Assembly: GCA_004557905.1 (NCBI GenBank)
Contig: SFFH01000048.1
Coordinates: forward strand, 1-25,149
Length of the DNA stretch: 25,149 bases
Origin: Clostridiales bacterium
GTDB taxonomy: Bacteria > Bacillota > Clostridia > Christensenellales > Aristaeellaceae
Direction of reading: 5' to 3'
Part shown: one piece after another, positions 14,655 to 21,422 of the stretch
Layout of the letters: each line of letters starts with the position of its first letter
How positions within the stretch are numbered: position 1 is the first letter of the stretch
Made by a program: the position numbers and the translations under genes
Notes under the pieces: model-generated
Database searches by the model: none
Told to the model about the DNA's origin: nothing
What the model saw: only the letters and a program-made list of their open reading frames with translations

Positions 14655-15944
14655 ATGGCGAAGGAAAAGACGGTGTATGTCTGCAGTGCGTGCGGCTATG
14701 AGACGCCCCGGTGGATGGGCAAGTGCCCGGGCTGCAATGCGTGGAATACGATGGAGGAGCAGGCGCCGCAGGCCAGCGTGAGCCAGGCGGCGCCGGTGAA
14801 GGCGAACAAGCAGCGCGGCGGCACGGGCGCAAAGGCCCTGCGCCTTGACGAAATCCCGGAGGAGAATGCCGCACGCGCGTCGACCGGCATCGGCGAGCTT
14901 GACCGGGTGCTGGGCGGCGGCGTGGTCGAGGGCTCGCTGATGCTGGTGGGCGGCGATCCGGGCATCGGCAAATCGACTCTGCTCCTGCAGGTGAGCGAGC
15001 ACCTGGCCCGGCAGGGGGCGCGGGTGCTGTATATCTCCGGCGAGGAGAGCGCGCGGCAGATCAAGATGCGCGCGCGTCGGCTGGGCGTTTCCGCGGACAG
15101 CCTGCTGATCCTCAGCGAGAACGCGATGGACGCGGCAGAGAAGCGCCAGGTGCGCGAGTGCGCCAGCCTGCTGATGCGCATGGCCAAGACGACGGGCTGC
15201 GCGGTGTTCCTGGTGGGCCATGTGACCAAGGAGGGCGCGATTGCGGGCCCGAGAATTCTGGAGCACATGGTCGACGTGGTGCTGTACTTCGAGGGCGACA
15301 GGCAGCACGATCACAGGATCCTGCGCGCGGTGAAGAACCGCTTCGGCTCGGTGAACGAGCTGGGGCTGTTTGAGATGCACGAGAAGGGCATGCTTCCGGT
15401 GGCCAATCCGTCGGAGATGCTGCTCTCCGAGCGGGCCAAAAACGTGCCTGGCTCCTGCGTGATTCCGGCCATCGAGGGCTCCCGCCCGATGCTGGTGGAC
15501 GTGCAGGCCCTGGCGCTGCAAACGGCCTACGGCACGCCGCGGCGCACGACGAACGGCTTTGACGCGGGCAGGCTGGCGCTGCTGCTGGCCGTGCTGGAAA
15601 AGCGCGCGGGCGTGTCGCTGTTCAACCAGGACGTGTACGTCAACGTGGCGGGCGGCCTGAGCCTGAGCGAGCCGGCGGCCGATCTGGCGCTGTGTGCGGC
15701 GGTCGCCTCGAGCGTGCGGGACGTCTGCATCCCCGGCGACTGGGCGGTGATGGGCGAGGTCGGCCTGGCGGGCGAGATCCGCGCGGTGTCCCAGTGCGAG
15801 CGCAGGCTGAGCGAGTGCGCGCGGCTGGGCTTCACCTCGGCGGTGCTGCCGCGCGAAAACGCCAGGCACCTGAAGGCGCCGGAGGGCATGCGCGTCTACG
15901 GCGTGGAAACGCTCGCAGAGGCGCTGTCCATCCTCATCGGATGA
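14655..15944 (+). CDS. radA: DNA repair protein RadA, lacking the Walker B region
   Basis: RadA/Sms is a RecA-like, DnaB-like ATPase that drives branch migration in recombination and repair. The 429-residue protein has the C4 zinc finger C10xxC13...C24xxC27, Walker A GGDPGIGKST (99-108), the block LVGHVTKEGAIAGPR (186-200), the RadA-specific KNRFGS (227-232) and a complete Lon-protease-like C-terminal domain (about 260-429). Most homologs are 450-460 long. Here LILSENAMDA (151-160) runs straight into QVRECASLLMRMAK (165-178). In homologs about 30 more residues lie between these blocks, holding the Walker B strand and aspartate (VVIDSIQT-like) and the SAPGSVS segment. The reading frame is intact with no stop or frameshift. 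It is probably a real lineage variant, an inactive copy, or an assembly artefact. The start is supported by GGGAGAG. Confidence 0.88.
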   Translation: MAKEKTVYVCSACGYETPRWMGKCPGCNAWNTMEEQAPQASVSQAAPVKANKQRGGTGAKALRLDEIPEENAARASTGIGELDRVLGGGVVEGSLMLVGGDPGIGKSTLLLQVSEHLARQGARVLYISGEESARQIKMRARRLGVSADSLLILSENAMDAAEKRQVRECASLLMRMAKTTGCAVFLVGHVTKEGAIAGPRILEHMVDVVLYFEGDRQHDHRILRAVKNRFGSVNELGLFEMHEKGMLPVANPSEMLLSERAKNVPGSCVIPAIEGSRPMLVDVQALALQTAYGTPRRTTNGFDAGRLALLLAVLEKRAGVSLFNQDVYVNVAGGLSLSEPAADLALCAAVASSVRDVCIPGDWAVMGEVGLAGEIRAVSQCERRLSECARLGFTSAVLPRENARHLKAPEGMRVYGVETLAEALSILIG

Positions 15945-15965
15945 CGCTCTGACTGCTTTTGTACG

Positions 15966-16030
15966 CGCGAAGCGAAGAAGGGGTCTGGGGACTGATCCCC
16001 AGGATAGGGGTTTGGGGGATGAAATCCCCC
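15966..16030 (+). repeat. 3'-end structured repeat, copy B
   Basis: Head CGCGAAGCGAAGAAGGGGTC at 15966-15985, hairpin 1 CTGGGG/CCCCAG (15985-16002), hairpin 2 TTGGGGGAT/ATCCCCCAA with a GAA loop (16012-16032). It starts 22 bases after the radA stop and is oriented like radA. Confidence 0.75.
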
Positions 16031-16144
16031 AACGTCCCCTTTTACGCGAAGCGCCATAAGCAAGAATCGCAGAGGAGCCGAAGGCGACAATTGCGATTCC
16101 GTCAACGCAGGTTAAGAACCTGAATCGCGAAGCGAATAAAACAG

Positions 16145-16193
16145 AAATCGCCTTCTGGCGGAAGCGCTGATGCTCCACCAGAAGGCGATTTTT
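16145..16193. terminator. Long-stem intrinsic terminator
   Basis: Perfect 14-bp stem AAATCGCCTTCTGG (16145-16158) with CCAGAAGGCGATTT (16178-16191), 19-base loop, TTTTT run on the plus strand and TTTCTGTTTTATT on the minus strand. It can stop read-through from both radA and merR. Confidence 0.8.
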
Positions 16194-16299
16194 ATGCTCA
16201 TTGTGGCCAGATTTCAGCTTTGCGAATCGCACCCGTTTCAATCGTAGGCTACTTTGCAGCCTGCTCTGAAACTACATTTATCGGATCGGATTGGATACG

Positions 16300-16366
16300 T
16301 TAGGGCTGCCGCCCTAAAACCCGCCTGAGGGATTTCATCCCTCAGACTCCCTTCTCCGCTTCGCGT
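16300..16366 (-). repeat. 3'-end structured repeat, copy C
   Basis: On the minus strand: head ACGCGAAGCGGAGAAGGGAG (16366-16347), hairpin 1 CTGAGGGAT/ATCCCTCAG with GAA loop (16345-16325), hairpin 2 TTAGGGC/GCCCTAA (16317-16300). It starts 40 bases after the merR stop and is oriented like merR. Confidence 0.75.
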
Positions 16367-16405
16367 GCATCAAAGGAATCTGGAATGAAATCAACTTCAT
16401 GCGGT

Positions 16406-17215
16406 TCACAGCACCGGCACGATCAGCTCGGAAAACTGCTGCTGCTGGCCGTTCTCATCCACATGCCAGGAATACTGGCGGGTGTAGCCCTCGCAGACGG
16501 GCGTGAGATTGTTCTCCTTCAGAAAGGCCTGCATGCGCGCGATGACCGGCGACAGGGATGTGCGCTGCGGCGGGCGCAGGTCAAAGAGCATGCGCACCGT
16601 GCGCGGGCCGGCACTCATACGCATCTGCGAAAAGTCCGCGTGGATCAGCGCCGCAAACTCCGTCGGCGCGCAGATCCCGGTACGTGTGGGCGCGTCCCCG
16701 CCGTTCAGGCGCGCCAGCGGCACGGTGGTGCAGTAGCTGGAGAGCGGCAGCGCCTCGATGAGATCCTTGAGCAGCGGCGATTTCGGCACGCTTGCCCACA
16801 GCGCGGCGACGGAGTCAAAGTCCACCAGGTATGCCGCGCAGCCCTGGCAAAGCCGCGGCTTCATCAGCAGGTGCTCGTGGTCGCGCAGAAGGTCGGTGCA
16901 GCGGGTCAGCCGGTTGCGGATGGCGCTGGCCTGGCTGATCTGCTCGCACAGCTGGATGCGCTTTTCGTCCATCATGTCGATCAGCTCGCCGAGGGACACG
17001 CCGGTCTTGAGTACGCGCCGGATCTCGTCGAGCGAGAAGCCCTGGCGCTGCAGGCTCTTGATGATGCCCAGCACCTGCACATCCTGGATGGAGAACTTGC
17101 GGAAGCCGCTGGACGCCGCGCGGTCCGGCGTGAGCAGCCCCTTCTCCTCGTAATAGCGCAGCGCTTCCGGCGTGAGCCCGTAGGCGATGGAGAGCGCACT
17201 GATGGATATCTTCAT
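16406..17215 (-). CDS. MerR-family regulator with GyrI-like effector domain
   Basis: 269-residue transcription factor. The N-terminus is a MerR winged helix (1-70) with the recognition stretch LTPEALRYYEEKGLLTP (14-30) and the wing GFRKFSIQDV (37-46). A helical linker (80-118) follows, then a GyrI-like effector-binding domain (about 150-269) ending FSELIVPVL. Four cysteines stand out: C90, C106 and the pair C123xxC126; they might sense redox or metal but this is inference. The start is supported by GGAGG 11-7 bases upstream. It is transcribed away from the secreted reductase gene, whose promoter has the stretched spacer and palindrome MerR proteins act on, so this protein most likely controls that gene and perhaps its own. 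Its own promoter is weak or unclear. Confidence 0.88.
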   Translation of the reverse strand: MKISISALSIAYGLTPEALRYYEEKGLLTPDRAASSGFRKFSIQDVQVLGIIKSLQRQGFSLDEIRRVLKTGVSLGELIDMMDEKRIQLCEQISQASAIRNRLTRCTDLLRDHEHLLMKPRLCQGCAAYLVDFDSVAALWASVPKSPLLKDLIEALPLSSYCTTVPLARLNGGDAPTRTGICAPTEFAALIHADFSQMRMSAGPRTVRMLFDLRPPQRTSLSPVIARMQAFLKENNLTPVCEGYTRQYSWHVDENGQQQQFSELIVPVL

Positions 17216-17259
17216 GGGGAACCTCCGCGATCATCGGCTGTATGGGATACGATTGACAA

Positions 17260-17279
17260 TTTCAAAACAAAATTTGAAA
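17260..17279. promoter_or_regulatory. Second dyad in the merR-reductase intergenic region
   Basis: TTTCAAA (17260-17266) and TTTGAAA (17273-17279) around a 6-base centre. It lies between the two divergent genes and could be an extra operator or simply AT-rich sequence. Confidence 0.3.
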
Positions 17280-17285
17280 ACCGCC

Positions 17286-17316
17286 TTGATTCTCAAGCCG
17301 CTTGAGACTGTATAAT
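17286..17316 (+). promoter_or_regulatory. MerR-type promoter with operator palindrome, secreted reductase
   Basis: TTGATT (17286-17291) and TATAAT (17311-17316) are 19 bp apart instead of the usual 17. The perfect palindrome TCTCAAGCCGCTTGAGA (17291-17307; 8-bp arms, 1-base centre) fills the spacer. MerR-family activators bind exactly such dyads and twist the DNA to realign the two hexamers. Confidence 0.82.
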
Positions 17317-17447
17317 GGGGGAAACAGAACGGCTGCGTACAGGTCATTTGGATAGATACAGTGTACTTGAATGAGAAGAAAAAATCAATCCCCCATTTGT
17401 ACGCGGTCGGTCTGACGAGGAAGAAAGGACACGAAAGGAGAATCCAC

Positions 17448-19190
17448 ATGAAGAAGAAGGTATGGGCCATTCTGATGGCGCTGCTGCTCCTGACGGCCTC
17501 AGGCGCGCTGGCCATGACCGCCGGCACCTACGAGGCGGAGGGCACCGGTATCGGCGGCGCCGTGAAGGTCGCCGTCACCGTCTCCGAGACCGCGATTGAG
17601 AAGGTCGAGGTCCTCGCGCACAGCGAGACCGCCGGCATCTGCGATTCGGCCATCGAGCGGATCCCGGCGGCGATTGCCGAGAAGCAGAGCCTGGCGGTGG
17701 ACACGGTTGCGGGCGCGACGATCACCTCCAAGGCGATTCTCGAGGCTGCCGAGGCGGCGCTGACCGCCGCGGGTGCGGACATCGAGGCGCTCAAGACCCC
17801 GGTGGCCGAGGAGGCCGCAGAAGGCCGGACGATCGAGAAGACCGTGGACGTCGTGGTGCTGGGCGCCGGCGGCGCGGGCGTGGCCGCAGCGATCGAGGCG
17901 GTTGACGCGGGCGCGAGCGTCGCGCTGCTGGAGAAGATGCCGCAGATCGGCGGCACCACCGCGACCAGCCAGGGCATGATCGGCGCGTACGAGAGCAAGT
18001 TCACCAAGGAGTTGGGCGTGCATTACACCTTCGAGGAGATGTACGGCAACCTGATGAGCAACGCCAGCTACCGCCTGGATCCGGAGCTGACGGCCGTGAC
18101 CATCGAGAAGTCCGGCGAGACCATCGACTGGATGGCCGACCGTCTGGGCATGAACTTCTATGATGTGATCGTCGGCTACGGTCCGCTGCAGATGATGCAC
18201 CTGGTCGAGGGCGCGGGCGGCGCGATGAAGACCGCGATGGAGACTGCGCTGGCAGGCAGCAGCGTCGACCTGATGCTCGAAACCCGCGCGACCGAGATTC
18301 TCATGAATGAGGACGGCTCCGTCAAGGGCGTGAAGGCGACCTGCGGCGCGGACACCGTGATCGTCTACGCCAAGGCCGTGGTCGTCGCCACCGGCGGCTA
18401 CGCCAACAACCCCGAGCTCACCGCGCGCCTTGATCCGGAGAAGGCCGGCACCTGGGGCATCGGCTTCCCGGGCGCGACCGGCGACGGCATCATCATGGCC
18501 TCCAACGTTGGCGCGGCGCTGACCCACACCGGCGACATGATGTGCGTGCTCAAGGACTACGAGATCATGAGCGAGCACAACGGCACCTCCGCCACCGCGA
18601 ATGTCTCCTCCTTCATCAGCCGCAACAACACCGTCCTGCTGGCCGCGAACGGCAAGCGCTTTGTGGACGAGAAGGACATTGGCTACATGACCCAGAAGCT
18701 CAACAGCCCGGTGTTCGATCAGATGCACCGCGACGGCCTGGGCTATGTCTGGGCGGTCAGCGACAAGGCTTCCCTGGAGGCCAAGGGCGTCAAGCGCGGC
18801 CTGGAGATGGAGTTCATCACCGCCGATACGTTTGAAGAGCTGGCCGAAAAGATGGGGCTCGACGTGGCCACGGTCGTGGAGACCCTGACCAACTACAACG
18901 CCTACTGCGAGACCGGCCATGATCCGGAGTTCGGCCGCCTGCTGCTGGAGAAGCTCGAGGCGCCGTACTGCGCGGTGAAGGTTGTGCCGTGCGAGATCAT
19001 CACCTACGGCGGCATCGCCCGCAACGTGAACGCCGAGGTCATCCGCGCGGACGGCACCGTGATCCCGGGCCTGTACACCGCCGGCGAGGCCAGCGCGAAC
19101 AGCGCCTACATGGGCTTCACCCTGACCAATGCCTACGGCTGGGGCCGCATCGCCGGCGCCGGCGCGGCTGCGTTCGCTGCGGCGAAGTAA
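17448..19190 (+). CDS. Secreted FMN- and FAD-dependent reductase (flavocytochrome c/fumarate-reductase-like)
   Basis: 580-residue exported flavoprotein. A Sec signal peptide (1-22, no lipobox) is followed by an FMN-binding domain (about 25-108) with DTVAGATITS (85-94); T91 is the likely site of covalent FMN attachment by ApbE. Then comes an FAD_binding_2 domain (133-580) with dinucleotide fold GAGGAGVAAAIEA (139-151) and E162, ATGGY (314-318), and GLYTAGEASANSAYMGF (541-557). Related single-chain proteins act outside the cell as terminal reductases in anaerobic respiration. The catalytic set of fumarate/urocanate reductases is absent: no Arg after NGKRFVDE (401-408), EIITYGG (516-522) where HHTMGG is usual, and no Arg in the 550-562 block. 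The substrate is therefore probably not a fumarate-like acid. The upstream GTG at 17361 is rejected; AAAGGAG sits 7 bases before ATG 17448. It is driven by the MerR-type promoter. Confidence 0.86.
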   Translation: MKKKVWAILMALLLLTASGALAMTAGTYEAEGTGIGGAVKVAVTVSETAIEKVEVLAHSETAGICDSAIERIPAAIAEKQSLAVDTVAGATITSKAILEAAEAALTAAGADIEALKTPVAEEAAEGRTIEKTVDVVVLGAGGAGVAAAIEAVDAGASVALLEKMPQIGGTTATSQGMIGAYESKFTKELGVHYTFEEMYGNLMSNASYRLDPELTAVTIEKSGETIDWMADRLGMNFYDVIVGYGPLQMMHLVEGAGGAMKTAMETALAGSSVDLMLETRATEILMNEDGSVKGVKATCGADTVIVYAKAVVVATGGYANNPELTARLDPEKAGTWGIGFPGATGDGIIMASNVGAALTHTGDMMCVLKDYEIMSEHNGTSATANVSSFISRNNTVLLAANGKRFVDEKDIGYMTQKLNSPVFDQMHRDGLGYVWAVSDKASLEAKGVKRGLEMEFITADTFEELAEKMGLDVATVVETLTNYNAYCETGHDPEFGRLLLEKLEAPYCAVKVVPCEIITYGGIARNVNAEVIRADGTVIPGLYTAGEASANSAYMGFTLTNAYGWGRIAGAGAAAFAAAK

Positions 19191-19239
19191 GCCGGAAAAT
19201 CCCTGCGGACAGCGCAGAACAACGATGAATTGAATCGCG

Positions 19240-19276
19240 AAAGAACCAGGCGGGCAGACGCTCAGCCTGGTTCTTT
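19240..19276 (+). terminator. Terminator of the reductase gene
   Basis: Perfect 12-bp stem AAAGAACCAGGC (19240-19251) with GCCTGGTTCTTT (19265-19276). The stem itself ends in TTCTTT, giving the T-rich tail. Confidence 0.75.
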
Positions 19277-19285
19277 GTATGGATG

Positions 19286-19332
19286 CAAAAAGCGCGCCTC
19301 CCGCCGCAGGCTCTGCGGAAGGAGGCGCGCTT
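19286..19332 (-). terminator. Terminator of the L,D-transpeptidase gene
   Basis: 12-bp stem AAGCGCGCCTCC (19290-19301) with GGAGGCGCGCTT (19321-19332), and an inner CCGCAG/CTGCGG stem. On the minus strand it is followed by a TTTTT run (19290-19286 region). Confidence 0.8.
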
Positions 19333-19345
19333 GCTTGTTGCGCTG

Positions 19346-20803
19346 TTACTTGCTGGTGGAGACCGGCACGTCGGTGCGCGGCTTGTCGTCGAAGATCAGA
19401 ACCTTGACCTTCTTGTTGTCGTCGGTCATGTTCCAGATCCACTCGGCGTTGATGCCGCCGTCGGTGGAGGCGTCATGCGCGATGCAGACGGTGCCGCGGG
19501 TCGCCTTCGCGCCCAGATCGTCCGGCATCTCCAGAAACTTGCTGCCGTTCTTCTTGGTGGTCGGAACCTCGGCCAGATAGTAGCTGCCGTTAATGCGGAT
19601 GGTGTATTTGGTGTAGCCCATGCCGTAATACTCGTAGGAGCCGCGGCGGGTGACGAGGATGAACTCGCCGGCCGGGGTCTCGCGGTGCGGATACTTCGGC
19701 GTCGGCAGGCCGGTGCTCACCTTGCAGGAGCCCAGGCGCGCGCCGTCCTTGTAGACGGTCAGGGTCTGAGCGTCCTTGTCGATGACGATGCCGTAGTTCG
19801 GGTTCGGCTCCACCACGCGGAGCTTGTCGCTCTTGATGTAGCCGCGCACGAACGCGCCGTCCTCGTTGCGGAATGCTTCGACGAGCGCCCAGCCGTCGTC
19901 ACGCTCCTTGATCACATTGAGGCCCTGGGAGATGCCGGATACGGTGCCGAGCTTCTTGCGGCCGCTGTCGGGCGAATTATAGATGTAAGCGGATTCGCTC
20001 TCGCCCACATCCACGCCCATCATCGTGCGGGTCAGCGCAGCCCAGATTTCCGCGTCGGAGGCGTCGGCCGTCAGGCCCCAGTAGCCGGCGTCGGTCTGCG
20101 CGGCGGCGTCGCTCACGCCCACGCCGATGAGCAGGCCCTCGTCGCCCATCGCGTAGGTGCCTTCGGTGTACTGCATCTCCTCGGACGGAACGGGCGTAGC
20201 GGTTGCCTTGGGCGCTGCGGTCGCCTTGGACGAGGAGGAGGCGGTCTTCGTGGCCGTGCCCGTAGAGGAGGTGGAGGAAGTGGAGGAAGAGGACGTCTTC
20301 CCGGTCTCACTCGCGGAGGCGGTGGTCCCGCCGGACGCAGCAGCCTTGCGGCTGGCCGCGGCTGCCGCGGCGGTTTCCTTGTCCTGGCTTTCCGCAATGT
20401 TGGTGTCCTTGGTGATGGTCTTGGAGGGAACGCCGTACTGGCTCACCATATCCGCGCTGACGGTGTAGAGGCCCGGCTCGAGCGGATCGCCGTTGTCATC
20501 GACGGCATAGACGTCAAAGCTGGTGGCATTGGAGTGAATCTCCTGATTCTCGGCAATGGTCAGCACAATGTTGCCGCTCTGATCAAGCAGATACATGTTC
20601 AGGAAGCCCGGGAGGCTGGCGCTGATGTCAATGTTCTTCATGCCGCCGCTTTCCAGGCTGGTCTCCGGCACATAGGTGAACTTGATGGTCGGCACCTCGG
20701 TAAAGGTCTTGCCCGGCTTCTTGGTGGCGGCGGAAGCGGCAGAGGCCGTGCACGCCAGATTCAGGCACAGCAGCACAGCCAGTGTGCGGCGCAGATGTTT
20801 CAT
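19346..20803 (-). CDS. Secreted SH3-YkuD L,D-transpeptidase-like protein
   Basis: 485-residue exported wall protein. Signal peptide at 1-25 (cleavage near ASAASA); a beta-rich N-terminal domain (about 35-130, bacterial Ig-like, reading GLYTVSADMVS at 111-121); a Ser/Thr/Ala-rich linker (143-207); an SH3-like domain (270-332); and a C-terminal YkuD domain (335-473). YkuD proteins form 3-3 peptidoglycan cross-links or attach proteins. Typical blocks are IDKDAQTLTVYKDG (341-354), TPAGEF (376-381) and INAEWIW (451-457). The catalytic motif, normally SHGC followed by I/V-R, reads ATRGTVCIAH (434-443), leaving C440 as the only candidate nucleophile and lacking the SHG part. No frameshift explains this. 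Activity is uncertain. Start chosen at 20803 behind AAAGGAG; the upstream open frame is antisense to the next gene. Confidence 0.83.
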   Translation of the reverse strand: MKHLRRTLAVLLCLNLACTASAASAATKKPGKTFTEVPTIKFTYVPETSLESGGMKNIDISASLPGFLNMYLLDQSGNIVLTIAENQEIHSNATSFDVYAVDDNGDPLEPGLYTVSADMVSQYGVPSKTITKDTNIAESQDKETAAAAAASRKAAASGGTTASASETGKTSSSSTSSTSSTGTATKTASSSSKATAAPKATATPVPSEEMQYTEGTYAMGDEGLLIGVGVSDAAAQTDAGYWGLTADASDAEIWAALTRTMMGVDVGESESAYIYNSPDSGRKKLGTVSGISQGLNVIKERDDGWALVEAFRNEDGAFVRGYIKSDKLRVVEPNPNYGIVIDKDAQTLTVYKDGARLGSCKVSTGLPTPKYPHRETPAGEFILVTRRGSYEYYGMGYTKYTIRINGSYYLAEVPTTKKNGSKFLEMPDDLGAKATRGTVCIAHDASTDGGINAEWIWNMTDDNKKVKVLIFDDKPRTDVPVSTSK

Positions 20804-20900
20804 ATTCAAGCGAACTCCTTTCGGGATGCGCCGCCAGCGCGCACTTCGGGCGCCGACGGCGATTCGATCATCCAGTATACATACACAATCCTTACTTACC

Positions 20901-20929
20901 ATCATACCGCAAAACGGCCGAGGATGCAA
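20901..20929 (-). promoter_or_regulatory. Promoter of the L,D-transpeptidase-like gene
   Basis: Minus strand TTGCAT (20929-20924), 17-bp spacer, TATGAT (20906-20901), giving a leader of about 90 bases. Confidence 0.5.
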
Positions 20930-20968
20930 GAGCAAAGGCGGAAGAAGCGCTTTATTTGGTACGCCTTC

Positions 20969-20997
20969 TTGACGCGGCGGGGACCGCATGGTACGAT
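20969..20997 (+). promoter_or_regulatory. Promoter of the nuclease-helicase operon
   Basis: TTGACG (20969-20974), 17-bp spacer, TACGAT (20992-20997), 29 bases before the start codon. Confidence 0.65.
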
Positions 20998-21026
20998 ACG
21001 GGGGATTCAGAAGGGAGGCGCCGGCC

Positions 21027-21401
21027 ATGGTGGATGAGGAGACGCTGCGCGTGGCGGAGGCGCTGGGCGCGATCCGATGCAGCGCAAGCGCCGCGGAGGA
21101 GGAGCTGCATGCCCAGGTGGCGCAGGCGCTCGAGGCGGCGGGCATCGGGGCGGCGCACGAGGTACGCCTGGCGCCGCGCTGCCGGATCGACTTCATGGCA
21201 GGCGGCATCGGCATTGAGATCAAAAAGAAGCGGCCGGAGCGCGCGAAGCTGATCGCGCAGCTGGCGCGCTATGCGGCGTGTCCGCAGGTGCGCGCGCTGA
21301 TCGTCGTCGCGCCCCGGGGCGTGAATTTGCCCCGGAGGATCGGCGAAAAGCCGGTGACGATGCTTGCGCTGGAGCGGCTGTGGGGCATCAGCCTGCCATA
21401 A
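21027..21401 (+). CDS. Small PD-(D/E)XK-type nuclease-like protein
   Basis: 124-residue protein with the layout of the restriction-endonuclease-like fold: an N-terminal helix with glutamates (EEELHAQ, 24-30), a beta hairpin with D55 in RIDF, then E64xK66 in IGIEIKKK, followed by a helix with Q78 (LIAQLARYAA, 75-84) and a strand LIVVAP (91-96). This E...D...ExK...Q pattern is the usual catalytic set for metal-dependent DNA cleavage, as in VRR-NUC and related small nucleases. ATG 21027 is chosen over the in-frame ATG 20988 because AAGGGAGG is 8 bases upstream and 20988 lies inside the promoter. The helicase gene follows after 21 bases. Its real substrate is unknown; a DNA-end or branched-DNA nuclease working with the helicase is an inference. 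Confidence 0.68.
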   Translation: MVDEETLRVAEALGAIRCSASAAEEELHAQVAQALEAAGIGAAHEVRLAPRCRIDFMAGGIGIEIKKKRPERAKLIAQLARYAACPQVRALIVVAPRGVNLPRRIGEKPVTMLALERLWGISLP

Positions 21402-21422
21402 GAGAGAGGAAGGTGAGCGCGC

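Larger units (their letters stand above)
15945..16405. other. Gene-free, repeat-rich spacer between radA and merR
   Basis: 461 bases without a credible gene, lying between converging genes. It contains repeat copies B and C at its two ends in inverted orientation. Further hairpins are GAATCGCA/TGCGATTC (16064-16071 with 16092-16099) and a long terminator stem (16145-16191). The motif GCGAAGCG recurs at about 16046 and 16127. The stretch 16195-16295 shows no structure or frame that I can name. Confidence 0.7.

Noticed and set aside
14655..15944. Frameshift or nonsense mutation as the cause of the short RadA
   Set aside because: The frame is continuous, and both sides of the gap are in the same frame with family-typical sequence, so it is an in-frame deletion or an assembly collapse.
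15945..16405. CRISPR array or insertion sequence in the repeat-rich spacer
   Set aside because: The repeats are not regularly spaced, there are no spacers of constant length, and no transposase frame is present.
17448..19190. Annotation as a fumarate reductase or urocanate reductase
   Set aside because: The diagnostic Arg and His residues of those enzymes are missing at the expected places, so only the broader family name is used.
17499..19442. 647-codon minus-strand frame opposite the reductase gene
   Set aside because: Antisense shadow; it runs through the reductase terminator and has no recognisable domain.
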